Assembly: GCA_019009955.1 (NCBI GenBank)
Contig: CM032228.1
Coordinates: 98,398,501 to 98,462,500 of the forward strand
DNA length: 64,000 nt
From: Riptortus pedestris
Taxonomy: Eukaryota > Arthropoda > Insecta > Hemiptera > Alydidae
Reading direction: 5' to 3'
Part shown: piece by piece, positions 35,161-46,375 of the stretch
Numbering within the stretch: the stretch's first letter is position 1
How the letters are laid out: each line of letters starts with the position of its first letter
Translations under genes and position numbers: made by a program
Notes under the pieces: model-generated
What the model was told of the DNA's origin: nothing
Database searches by the model: none
Seen by the model: only the letters and a program-made list of their open reading frames with translations

Positions 35161-35906
35161 GCACTAGTCTATGTATTTTTCTTGAATTTAATCTGAACTC
35201 TACTTGCACCTACAACCAAAAAGCTGCATTTTGCCATTACGTCTATGATTTTTTAACTCATCGGAAGAGTGTAAGTTTTTAATATGGTCATTATTTGTTT
35301 GCAATAATTTTTGGTGATAAATTGTTAATGTGAATCGAGGGAAAGATGGGGTTTATTCGTGGCTAAAAACAAAAACAAATTAAATAACTCGCTCAATATT
35401 CGAGTCACTAAAAAAAATTTCTTGGCTCTAGTTAGTGTTAATAAACTTATATTACCGTTACTCTGTTTCTTATAGAATTCCTTCATTTTGACGTATTTCA
35501 TAGATTCATCTGCCGACATTTGATCCTACCTTTCATATTATTTAAGGGAATTCGGTGCCTTATTATTTAAAATAAAAAAAATGGCTGCTATTGTCAACTT
35601 TCGACGAGTTAGCTAGAATTAAATTCTGTTCTCGACCAAATCAAAATACTTACCATCTACACAGATGACTAGGTTTATATCTTGTATCACTATTCTTCGC
35701 GCGGCCTGACGCAGCCCTGCGAGATGGTAGTCCGCCGTCCAAGGAGTCTGAACCTTAGAAAGCAGAACTATATTCCATAATGTCTATAATTAACAATTAA
35801 CTCATAAACAAAAACAGACTTACGCACTAATATTGTTGACCAAATGATGCTTTAAGATCTATTATTCAAAACTTGGAATCACACATAGTATATTAATATA
35901 CAAAAA
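35161..35906. other. No gene recognised
   Basis: An open frame at 35325-35519 (minus) has no motif. 35700-35745 is GC-rich and contains a decayed hairpin (ACGCAGCCCTGCG) like the HINE right end. Confidence 0.4.
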
Positions 35907-35947
35907 CAGTCCGTCTGACAGGGTTGCTTAAACTAAGCACTGGAACC
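35907..35947 (-). mobile_element. HINE-like right-end fragment
   Basis: CAGTCCGTCTGACAGGGTTG followed by CTTAAACTAAGCACTGGAA: the reverse of the family's right terminus, diverged. Confidence 0.6.
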
Positions 35948-36066
35948 TCATTCAGCTGTGGTAAACAGGAATTGAAATATAAGCAGTACCTGTGATGTTT
36001 ATTTGTTCATTTAAAGTGAAAATTAGATGAGTAGAAGTAGAGGCTGTACGACAGCCACAAATAAAA

Positions 36067-36855
36067 AAAAGTCCGTCACGCAGGGGCTGCGTAAACTAAG
36101 CAGATTTCCCACGTGAAGGGTTACAATGGATAAATATACATACAGGTAACAGGCGTGAATGCTCAGTAAATGAACAATACAAGGCTGAATTGTAAACAAA
36201 CAGGCATGCCAACCTCGTAGTGCTGCATATATAGAACGGAAAGACAAACAATTAATGAAATATATTTGAATATATCATATTAATTTTATTGAAAACAATT
36301 TACTAAAGCTTGTGGTGTAATTTGTAACGAATCAGAATCAGTTTTATCTCAATCACTCAAATTTTAGTAATCCAAAAACAAAAGAAGGGGGGTCAACATA
36401 ACGTATTTGCAAATATCTCACAAAGTAAATGTTCAATGAAAACAATATTTGGTATTTAGGCTTCAAATAATATCTTTTATTAAATAACAGAGCATAATTT
36501 ATGTAACACTAGTAGAATTGGGGGTTTACTGAAGGCTGAAAACTGAAAAATGCAAATATCTCGGTTAATATTCAAGATAGAGAATAAATGTATATAACAT
36601 TATTTATAGTGTATTTAATTTTCAATAAGATTGATTCTATATACTTTTTCGATCCAACTTATTGTAACGGAGATATTTCGAATTTTCGAAATTCTCCCCC
36701 TCTAAACCCCCCCTCCTCCTGGTCCGATTTCAGCCGTTAACGAACTTGATCTTTCTTTTTACATAAAACGACTAAATATCGAGTTTGGTAACGATTACAC
36801 AAAAATTGCGACCGCTAGAGCGGTAACAGACAAATATATAGATAGATAGATAGAT

Positions 36856-36907
<52 letters not shown>

Positions 36908-37031
36908 TTTTGAACGGACCTCATTTTAGTCATCTCCTAGGTAGGATCGATGGACATTTGAAGAAAAAAGTCGAAAATTCCGTCATGAGTACAACCTCAA
37001 TAGCTGATTTCCCTAAAGGGAAATCTGCTAA
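36067..37031 (-). mobile_element. HINE-like element, full-length reference copy
   Basis: About 960 bp with both ends. Right end (low coordinates): AAAAGTCCGTC, hairpin CGCAGGGGCTGCG at 36079-36091, GTAAACTAAGCAGATTTCCC. Left end (high coordinates): ACAACCTCAATAGCTGATTT and CCCTAAAGGGAAATCTGCT. Internal order: AACCCCCCCTCCTCC complement of the G-tract at 36706-36720, TAAATATCGAGTTTGGTAAC, GCGACCGCTAGAGCGGTAAC, a (TAGA)/(TA) tract at 36839-36901, TTTTGAACGGACCTCATTTT. No coding capacity; movement would need a protein supplied by another element. Confidence 0.8.
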
Positions 37032-37139
37032 AAATACTAATAACCCTTTTTAGTATTGTAATTAAAGAAAGCATGTATAAAAGAATAGTTAGGAAATTGA
37101 ATTTAGAATAAGAGTGGTTATTCAATATTTTTCAACATG

Positions 37140-37330
37140 GCTCATATCGATATTTCTAATTTTCTATTTTTCCTTCTTTTAAAGCCCTTGCCCCTCTACC
37201 TGGTCTGATTTTACCTATTCACGAATATAATTTTTAGTTCTATATGAAACGATTAAATATCGAGTATGGGACTGATCAGATAAAAGTCATGAACTTAACA
37301 TTTTAAATGGTGACAACACAACACCTTCGC
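37140..37330 (-). mobile_element. HINE-like element, middle fragment
   Basis: CCCTCTACCTGGTCTGATTT, GAAACGATTAAATATCGAGT, then a decayed GTCATGAACTTAACA. Confidence 0.55.
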
Positions 37331-37589
37331 CTTTATTTCACTTAGAAACGGCCCGATGTAAACAATACTTGGCATTTAAACCTGAAATAAGACCTCTCAT
37401 GATATACTGATTTATAGTTGCCGTGAGATGAGCAGAGCTGGGAGTTGAATCTGCATTGACAACAAATAAAATCTAATATGTATAAGAATAAGAAAATAAA
37501 GGAATAGGAGAACAAAGATTTAAAGAGAATTAAATTTGCGTGAAGATCGGTAATATGACATATATTCATCCAACTCACAATAAAGGGTA

Positions 37590-37820
37590 TATTTTGATTT
37601 TTAAATTAGATGAGCCCTCCTCCTCCTCCTCCTCATTAACGAACTTGATCTTTAGTTTTGCATGAAACGTTTAAATATCCGGTTTAGAAAGAAAAAAAAA
37701 GTTGCGACGCTGTAGAATATTTACATAATCTATTTTAACGGGCCCAATTTTCGATAAGTAAAGTAATTTTCGTAAGTACAACCTCAATAGATGTTTTCCC
37801 TTAAAGGAAAGCTACTAAAA
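37590..37820 (-). mobile_element. HINE-like element, left half
   Basis: ATTAACGAACTTGATCTTTA, ATGAAACGTTTAAATATC, TTGCGACGCTGTAGAATATT, then the left end TACAACCTCAATAGATGTTT with CCCTTAAAGGAAAGCTACT. The G-tract complement has become a CTC repeat. Confidence 0.65.
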
Positions 37821-38219
37821 CACAACGAAACTACGCTGGACAGCAGTTGGTTTGCTTTATGAATAGGATAATACAACATTTATAAAACTCCTTGAAAGTT
37901 GTTATTATTTATTACTCTGACCAAACACGAAGCTTCATTTGGCCTTGGCTCGAGTGGTACAGAAATTAATGAATTACGTTGTTTTATTTTTTGAAGCACC
38001 TACTTGTAATTCAATTACTGGCTATTCCATTTACATGAAATTATAATTTCTATGAATTCATATTTCAGAATATTTTACTAATTACTAATAAGGGATTTTT
38101 TTTACAACTCACTCAAATATGTCGGCAACTTTGAAATACAGCCTTGCTAATAATATATGTTCTATAATGATCAGCCTAAGTTATACATCATTATAGCGCA
38201 TTTATGCTGGCTTTACATG
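37821..38219. other. No gene seen
   Basis: Nothing recognised. Confidence 0.4.
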
Positions 38220-38590
38220 GTAAAGTCAATTTGACATAAAACATTGTACATTCCCCCCCCTTTTTTGGGGGGTTTTCTCATTTACTTATTTTATGTTTTT
38301 TATTATTATTTATTCATTTCTTTGTTTTTCTCTTTTCATTATTTTATTATTATTATTTTTTTTCTCCCGTCGATATTTTCATTTATGTTATTTTCACCAC
38401 CCTGATGTTTCCAACAAAATATTGTTTGTTTCATATAAAACTGGTATGCCAATGAATCATATCAAAAACCACCATAGTTTTCTCCTTTTCCATTTCTTTC
38501 TAATTTTTTTTTTTGCTATTCGCTTTTTTGTGCAGAATTGAATTATGAGGAAATCGCCGGTGTTGCGGAACCGTTTAAATAAATAAATTC
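38220..38590 (+). repeat. Dispersed retroelement-like 3' region, plus copy
   Basis: The last 75 bp (ATTCGCTTTTTTGTGCAGAA, AAATCGCCGGTGTTGCGGAA, TTTAAATAAATAAA) match 15465-15552 in reverse. It is preceded by a very T-rich stretch and a CCCCCC-TTTTTT-GGGGGG inverted repeat at 38252-38273. Confidence 0.5.
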
Positions 38591-39951
38591 AATAAGAGTA
38601 TATGATTTTGTATGTGCAAACGAGTGCTTCTCATAAATGCTCAAAAAATATATACCTGAAAAATATATATTTCATTTTAAATTAAGTGTAAAGTCATTTT
38701 TATACTTCCTAGATATGAACCTCATTCTTTTAGCTAACGCCCATGATTAATTATTCTGATGGAAGTATGTCAATATTCCTAAGGTAGTTTAATCCAGACT
38801 TGTTTTCCAACTATTTTATGAAATGACTAGGACCTCGCCAAGAAGGAAATAGAAAACAGAGTAGTCCTTTAAGTCTGGCAACAGTGTTAATAACAATGCT
38901 GAAACCCTCTCTTCTCCTTGACCCAACTAAATTTAAAAGTATTAGCCACTGGTTTAATATCGCCCCCAAGAGGGCTTCTCTACTCAAAGCGAAATTAAAC
39001 AAAAAGGCCAGGAAAACTGGAGACCAACTATTCATTTTACGAGAATCAAGTTTTATTATTTTTCTTTTCTTCACTAAAATGGAGAGTAAAAAATAATGAG
39101 AGTGGCAGTGCACAATACAGGATATGTAGAGGAGTATTACATTATTGTACTTCCTAGATTATTGGTCCTTGAGTCCGGAGGATTGTGTTTCCGTTATTCA
39201 AATACTCCAAACAGGTACTTAGCTTTTTCTTGAAATATTGAACATGCTTTGAATTACGAAACGGATGGGTCACATGTACCACATTGGTTTCTCACAAGAC
39301 AACAAAGTAGAAAACAGGAACTGTACGAGTTTCATTAGAATAAATCAGTGTACGAGTGGTGTTGGAAAATGGAAAACTATCATGAAATCTTCAATAAGAA
39401 CAACAGAAATACTCGTAACCTCACGCCTTCAATTATAATTATTAAAACTTTTCCCTGTTAAATGATATATCTAGTTACATTATATTTTATGTTTAGGTTA
39501 TCAAAACAGAAAAATTGTAAGTACAAGAAAATTGCAGTGTTCCGAATTCAATAAAAAGTTGTTTTGTAAAAATGCTAAAATTGAGGAACCATTATATTTT
39601 TATAACTACAATTATGTTGTTATATTAGCTATGAGTTTTTCAAAAAATGAAGAGTTTTTCGTTACTTGTCAAAAAGAAACAAGAGTTAGAATCGAACGAT
39701 CACGAATAATACTCAACAGATGCATAGATATTTTTTTAAATGGTTTTATCAATGTCTGATAGCTTGAAGTGAACATAAATATTTGATCTGCATACATTGC
39801 GAACCAATGTTTCGACTTGCGAAAAACTCACAATTTCTCTAAGATCTCTCTCTTATTCAATTTATTTTAATATTTTCGATCATATCTACTAATATTGGCT
39901 GCATAAGCTGAATGAACATTTAAAATAATTAAATGACTGAATGAGCTTTAA
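38591..39951. other. No gene recognised
   Basis: Overlapping open frames on both strands at 38811-39113 and one at 39532-39759 show no domain I can name. Confidence 0.4.
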
Positions 39952-40006
39952 AATAATTTATTATTATTTATTAACGCCCACTTTTTGCAACTTAGGCTAA
40001 TCGGGA
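39952..40006 (-). mobile_element. SINE tail fragment
   Basis: TTATTTATTAACGCCCACTT then TTGCAACTTAGGCTAATCGG. Confidence 0.7.
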
Positions 40007-42049
40007 AATAATTTATTAACCATTAAGAAGATTATAATTGCTGAATACCTGATAATTTTTGGTTATTAAATTAAATGACTAATTCCGAACCGACCTACAT
40101 TTTAAAGTACCATTCATTCAGTTTAATATCCAGAAAATTCTTAATCTAGCACAAAAAGAATTTTCAGAGTAGAAAAATAAAAACATTTGTCAGGAGAAGC
40201 TAAAAATCAACTCGCATGGCTAGTTTATCCACATTCCGAGGCCCTAAATCCCAGTACCCTGGAACCAACCTTTTTGAACCGATACATACTCGATACGAAC
40301 CCAGACAAAATGTGGAGCATTTAAAGCAATATCCAAGTTTAAATTTTTCAGACATTTTTTTTCTAGTCTTTTTAAGTGTTCAGTCAATAGATCCTGTCTT
40401 TTTTTACATGAGACCCTTGAGAACCTCCATTCATCCTAAAAAGTGAAAACATGCATGCAATGAAAAGTGTGTGAAAGATATATCAAAGCAGAATAAGGTC
40501 AGACAAAAGATATCTCAAGGCCAAAATGGCTTGGAGGAGATGAATGTTTGGCCACTTATTTCGCTGGTATATTTTAAAATATGAATTAATAAAAAAAAAG
40601 GTTACAGCAGCCAATAAAAATGCTGAATACTCCTTCCTCTCAACAATGATTAGAGGTTTTTCTAATTTCAAAAATATGATTTGATCCCTTTTTCTATTTA
40701 AGTCTCAATGAAATCAATTGAAAAATGGAGAAGTTGTAATTTTGAAATCTGAAATAAATTTCAATTCAATACAAAAATGGATTTTATAATAAAATTTGAT
40801 GGTGGTTGATTTAAGATTGGTCGATTTAGATGAAAATCGTTTATTACTTACAATGATTTATTAAAAATAGTAGTCAGATCACAAAATATGTAAGAAAAAA
40901 TAAAATAAATATTTTAATTAAAACAATTTTAAAAGACTAAATATTTTATAAACGACCCAAGAATCTTAGGAGTAGTAATAGGAATCTTAGGAATAGTGTT
41001 GAGTTAAAGCAACTCACAGAACTAGATTATTTTACCATTATGTCGGGGGGGGGGACTGGTACGACACCCTTATAAATAAATATTTATGTTCCTCTATGCT
41101 GAAATTGAGCTCCAAATTACAAACTTTCTGGGTATAGAAGTTAAAACGATACGAGCACTTCTGAAATTCGACTGCGGCACTTAGCCCTTGAGTTTGCCAG
41201 AAGATTTCATTCTGAAGAATTTATTTTAAATTCCACATATTATTTTCTCACTCACTGCCCTTCCTTATTTTGTAGAAGCTTTTTAGATTCTTACTCCATG
41301 AGAATCTACGTATTTTACATAAATATACCATCCTTCTTAATAACTTAAAAGATTTGCTTTGAAATTGACTGAAATGTTAGTCAATTTAGTTTCCATTGTT
41401 AGAATATAGTTTGTTAGCAAGGAGAGCTGCTGTGGTTTTATTATCATCTCCTGAATCTGAATTTGCTACTTCCTTTCATTGTTAGCTTCCAGTTGTTGAA
41501 TATTTACATATTGCATAAGAACTTTAATTTTTCTACATTTGTAAGTTAGTTCTTTCCTTAAAAAGGGGAAACGTAGGGAATTTTTAAACTTTCAGGTGAT
41601 TTTTCTCTTATTTTTTTAACGTCTCTCTACAAGATGTCAAACGCCTACATTGATTAAATCATTTCATGTCAAGCACTACCTGACGGCAAAGGTAAATTTC
41701 AGCTTCTTAAAAATAATACGAGTTAAACTCAACTTCTCTAATATAAATAAGACTTTTTTATATTCCAAGATTTCTTAAATATGTTTAACATTGAATGAAA
41801 AAAGTAGTTTCACCCTTTAAACAAACATCCCTATTATGGCTGGCTGGTGTAGACTCAAATTGATGATCAACATTAAAGAAAATGTCAGCAATTCCATTTG
41901 ATACTTTCCTTTAGAAATAGTCCTTTCAGGGCCTGCTCCATCATCAATGCCCAGTTATAATTGGTTACCATTAACTATGGTCATCCTTCACAGTGAAGAC
42001 AGTTGATAATACTGTTACATCTAAAAGCTAAGAAGCCCCTAAGGTTGAA
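40007..42049. other. No gene recognised
   Basis: AT-rich. An open frame at 40216-40446 has no motif. A G run lies at 41044-41053. Confidence 0.4.
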
Positions 42050-42225
42050 AAAACTACGTTGGAGGGGAACGAAAGTTTTCAACCGTCTTGCCTAGCCTTC
42101 TCGATGTTCTGCTTAACTAACAATAGACATTGAAAAGATGAATCCACACGAAACCGAGTTTAGTCAGTACTATAACCGCTCCTAAAGAGTCCAAGTAATG
42201 CGCGAAACATGTTGAACGAAATACG
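42050..42225 (+). repeat. Penelope-like terminal repeat remnant with hammerhead-like core
   Basis: GGGGAACGAAAGTTTTCAAC, then CTCCTAAAGAGTCCAAGTAA and TGCGCGAAACATGTTGAACG. The order CTNANGA, short stem-loop, GAAAC-ATGTTG is the degenerate hammerhead-ribozyme core found in terminal repeats of Penelope-like elements; here CTGAAGA has become CTAAAGA. No Penelope coding region is seen. Confidence 0.4.
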
Positions 42226-42684
42226 CATTATTTAACTTTCAACTACAGATGATTGTAAACGTACTTCGTAAATATTATTATATTAATTTCATGTTTTTTG
42301 TTAATGTATAATTCATGATAGCTCGTCAACAATTTTGTTGTGTGTAAACAACAGAGCCGAAAATAGAACCTACACAATTAATATTATAGGGCATATCAAT
42401 ATTCTGACAAACTAACAAGTTAGAGTTGTACGTGTAGCAGCTACCATGGACGTAGAAATTGTTTTTTTTTAGAGTAATTAGTTATATACATTTTTGTCAT
42501 ATATCAAATTATAAGCAAGATGATCAAATTTGTAAAATTATCCATTCCACAGGCTGATTCCATGTGATACAGTTAATCCGAGTTTCCTAATGGAAATTTG
42601 TAAAAACAAAAGAAAATTATATTAATTGAAAATAACTTTTGTTATATTGCTCAACCGACAATAAGTGCTTTATACCTTTTAAGG
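42226..42684. other. No gene seen
   Basis: Nothing recognised. Confidence 0.4.
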
Positions 42685-42772
42685 TTTTACTTATGATATG
42701 ATTTTCGAAAATATTTCCTTAAATATCTATTGATGCCACCTAGTAGATGAATAAAATGAGGTCCCTTAAAAG

Positions 42773-42830
<58 letters not shown>

Positions 42831-43377
42831 TCATATCATATTAAAAATAAACTGTTATTTATTGAACCACTTTATCGAAAGCTTGAATTCCAAATATTGT
42901 TTCCATTAAAGTTTTACGGTACTGAGATAGATGCAAATATTTTTTCCGTGTCTCGTCATTTTTAAAGATTCTACGTTCTAAACAACATGATATTTATTTC
43001 ATTACTGCCACACTCGATATTTCAACGTTTGATGGAAAACTAAAGATTATATTAGGCAATGGCTAAAATGAACTTGGGGGAGGGAGAACGGGGTAATAAT
43101 TAAAAATTCGAAATGTCTCGGTTACTATTAATTAGATTGAAAACGTGTATATAACCAAAGTTGTTGGAATTTTAATTGTCCATTATTCCTATTAAATACA
43201 CGTTTTTCTTATTTGGAATATTAAGCGAATTATACATATTAATATATTTCCAGTCTTAGTAGGGCCCCTTTTATGATCTTCTGAATTTTACTATAAGTAA
43301 CAAAATGTATTTCCAGTGTGTCATACCAGCACTGAGGAAATCTGCTTAGTTTACTCTGCCCCTGCGTTACGGATTTT
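42685..43377 (+). mobile_element. HINE-like element, permuted subfamily, both ends present
   Basis: Left: TTTACTTATGATATGATTTT, AATATCTATTGATGCCACCT, ATGAGGTCCCTTAAAAG, TA tract 42773-42828. Then the block with GAAAGCTTGAATTCCAAATA, followed by CACACTCGATATTTCAACG, the G-tract (43076-43083), GTCTCGGTTACTATTAATTA. Right end GGAAATCTGCTTAGTTTACT with CTGCCCCTGCGTTACGGATT. Old, diverged. Confidence 0.6.
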
Positions 43378-44036
43378 TTCATTTTCATATTAGTTTTCAG
43401 CCAATAAATTTGATAAATGAAACTTGTTTTCTTATAGGTATCTATTTTTTAAAATGCTCGAATCGGAAAAAATATATTTAGTCGGTTCGCGATACCTCAG
43501 GTTAATGCAGAGGATGTGAAGTAACTTATGTTTTTTGATGTATTTTTTTTTAAAAGTTGGTGCATTATCTCCTTCTGACAAGGACTGATACTTTTTCTAT
43601 AATTATCTTCACATTTGTCTATTTCTAAACACTAGGATGATGAAATTCAGTTATTTCCTTGAAAAGTATCATGGATTTAATAAAACATGGAATGGAATTC
43701 AACAGCCATTTTCTCCCCATATTGGCATGATAATGTTTCTTGGTTACAATGTACTTTTCATTTTATAATATATACATTCAATAACTTTTTTTTATTCATT
43801 GTAAAACTATTATCACCTTATTTTGCAACATAAATACAACCATTTTTCATCCCAAGCTATATGATTATTTAAGAATCATTCGCTTCCATTCTGCATCATT
43901 AGAGATGAGTTCGTTTATGTTGCTCATGAGTCCTTTTACGTGGCACTCACTGGCCCATTTTATAAGTATGACTCGTATAAAAGAATATTCTTTTTATTCT
44001 GGACCCAATATTCTTATATTTTCTTCATATTGTAAT
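43378..44036. other. No gene recognised
   Basis: AT-rich; a 60-codon open frame at 43905-44087 has no motif. Confidence 0.4.
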
Positions 44037-44328
44037 GGTAAGGGTCACCAATCAAAGCACATTTCTTTATTCACATTGTCCTACTAATTCGATGCTTAGC
44101 TACAACCTCTTCATGGGTCGTTCAGTTCTGAAGTGCTATTTCCCTCTTAAATTCGTTCGCTCAACGACCTCCCCCGTGTTGAAGGGACTGTCTCAACGAA
44201 TGTAAGGGGGGACGAACACTTCAGAACTGAATAGCCCCTGAAGAGGTGATAATTTCGCCAAAAACATGTAGGGGAATGGAATAAAGTTTGCGCTGAACGA
44301 AATGTGTTTTTATTAGTGTCCCTTGCCT
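44037..44328. repeat. Inverted pair of Penelope-like terminal repeats with hammerhead-like cores
   Basis: Left arm 44037-44135 and right arm 44217-44328 are inverted copies. Shared blocks: CACTTCAGAACTGAA, TGAAGAGGT, ATG(T)GAATAAAG, AAATGTG, and a closing GTGNCCCTTNCC. The right arm reads CCTGAAGAGGTGATAATTTC, then GCCAAAAACATGTAGGGG. This follows the hammerhead-type core CTGANGA, stem, GAAAC, but with G changed to A. Known terminal repeats of Penelope-like elements carry such cores; the assignment is by pattern only. Confidence 0.5.
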
Positions 44329-44959
44329 TTAAACTATGAAAAGCGTAGAAGTATACTAAAGGTTCTTTACTTGTATGGTATGGATTAGGTTCTACTAATG
44401 CCTTTTTCTAACCTCCTTGGAGGTTTGTTTCCGATCTTCACAAGATTTATTCTCGAAATTTTACAATCTAGAAACTCGCAAGCATGCAGTTCTTTCAATT
44501 ACTTCATGAAGAAGCTGCGTAAATACATGGGTTTTCTAAAGTTCGTAGACTTTAGGCAATATATTTTAGATTTACCATTCAAATCATATTATAGTCTAAG
44601 ATCCGATACTATGCCGATATGAAACAAAATTATCTTAAAATTTTGACCTTTTTAGTAGAATGTCAAATAAAACGAGATTACCCTGAAATTGTGTTTGCAT
44701 GAATACAGCTAAACAGGTAAATACGGGTATAGAAGTCTCGTGCCTAGCAACTTATAAAAAAAAATAGAACTCTTGAACAGGCCTATTAACAACACTTAAA
44801 AGTAATAAGACATACTTTCAATGGCACTGCATTAATTAAAAATTAAAGATCCCAGCATAGAAATTACAATAGATTGACCAACCTGTTTACAGATAGTATA
44901 TATAAAACATTATATTCACTCTTACATCGCACTTCGTTGTCGGCGATGATTTGAAGAAT
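44329..44959. other. No gene recognised
   Basis: An open frame at 44398-44622 has no motif. Confidence 0.4.
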
Positions 44960-45296
44960 TATTTTTCGTGAAAGCTTATCATATGAGCAACCTCAACATT
45001 TTTTTTTTAATGAAGACCCGCTAAAAATATTAAAATCTCCCGAATCTCGTTAATTGTTAGTAATAGGGGAAAAAAAAACATATAGCCAAAGTTTTAGTTA
45101 GTATTTTTCCGTTCAAATCATAATAACGGGGATATTTCAAATTATCTTTTTAACCCCCCCCTTTTCCCTGTGCCAATTCCGGCCGTTAACGAACTTGTTA
45201 TTTTTTTTTTGTAGAAAACTTTAAATATGAAGTTTGGTTTTAATATCTCGAAATTAGAGACTACTAGAGAGTGATTAATCAATCTATCTATCTATA

Positions 45297-45340
<44 letters not shown>

Positions 45341-45510
45341 CATAAATATACAATTTTAAAATTAAAAAAAAAAAACTGAAATTGCTTTTGGCACTGATCT
45401 GATGCGATTGGCGAAAATTTGAAGGCACTTTTGAGTTATATTGTTTTTTGGGCAACCTCAAAAACTCCTTTTTGTAAAGAAAACCCGCTAAATGCCGGCG
45501 GAAACATATC
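44960..45510 (-). mobile_element. HINE-like element, divergent variant
   Basis: Minus copy: CCGTTCAAATCATAATAACG, complement of the G-tract at 45153-45165, GGCCGTTAACGAACTTGTTA, TA tract 45296-45336, then GGGCAACCTCAAAAACTCCT and AAGAAAACCCGCTAAA. The left-end motif is AGCGGGTTTTCTT instead of AGCAGATTTCCC. Confidence 0.55.
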
Positions 45511-45789
45511 AAAATTTTATATAATATAAGAATATAACACATAATTTCGCAATTACCTCCATAGATATTAATTTAGAAAAAAAAAAAAAAAACATGTTTC
45601 GCAATAAATTGCACTTTACTGCATGAAAATATTAAATAAATATGAAGTGATTTATTTAATAATGATTAAGTTGACCTATTTATTTTTATATTAAATTTAA
45701 TTTTAATTAAATAACTCTACTTAAATACGGTATTTTCTGCTGGTGGTGTGGTTGTCAAATGTGAAGCATCAAATTAACATTTTCGTGCT
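45511..45789. other. No gene seen
   Basis: AT-rich, A run at 45579-45593. Confidence 0.4.
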
Positions 45790-45900
45790 AACAAACAATA
45801 TATTTTTAAGCGTTTAGCGCTTTCAGCGAGGTATTCTGCCATCATCAGAGCATCAGAGTGAAGGGCCTGGCTAGAGACGCCTGGGCTGGGCACTCCCAAT
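45790..45900 (-). repeat. Second hammerhead-like Penelope-type remnant
   Basis: Minus strand reads CTCTGATGATGGCAGAATAC then CTCGCTGAAAGCGCTAAACG. The hammerhead core pieces CTGATGA and GAAA are both present, with a weak intervening stem. The sequence type differs from 42050 and 44037. Confidence 0.4.
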
Positions 45901-45974
45901 TAACTCTAATCTTTGCGGAGCCTCAAAAATGTATATTTGATAAATCGAATTAACTATCAAAACTGTCTATAACA

Positions 45975-46125
45975 TATTTAAAAATGTTATTTAATGATGT
46001 CCATTTTTCTCAACTGAAGCTAATCGCGATGTGATCTATAGGTCACCAACCTTTTTTTAGCCAGGACGGAACGAAGGATTTTAAATACCCAGTTTTTTTC
46101 CTAAATAGTGTTTAAAATAATATAA
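45975..46125 (-). mobile_element. SINE fragment
   Basis: TTTAATGATGTCCATTTTTC, AACTGAAGCTAATCGCGATG, CTATAGGTCACCAACC, TTTAGCCAGGACGGAACGAA: the SINE body, diverged. Confidence 0.6.
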
Positions 46126-46159
46126 TTCATTTAAGATTCATCCAAAAATGTATTTTTTA

Positions 46160-46375
46160 TTGGCATCCAACAGTTAATTGTTATTTTTTTACCGACTAAC
46201 TGTTGCAAACTAAGGCTCATAGGTTTCTGCAGGTAACCTCCCTTTTCTACCCACTATAACACTAGGGTTTGTATTTAGTTAGTGGGTCACTGAATAAATT
46301 CTTTCTGAGAACGCCAGGATGAAACCCACACCCTACGTTTTTAAAATGTACTTAAACCATTTCCTCCTAAGTTAA
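46160..46375 (-). mobile_element. SINE copy, diverged
   Basis: GTTGCAAACTAAGGCTCATA, TGCAGGTAACCTCCCTTTTC, TTTAGTTAGTGGGTCACTGA, GCCAGGATGAAACCCACACC (decayed B box). A-box side decayed. Confidence 0.6.

Noticed and set aside
38293..38541. 82-residue Phe/Ile-rich open frame that looks like a membrane protein
   Set aside because: Encoded by a T-rich tract in a repeat 3' region; hydrophobicity follows from base composition.
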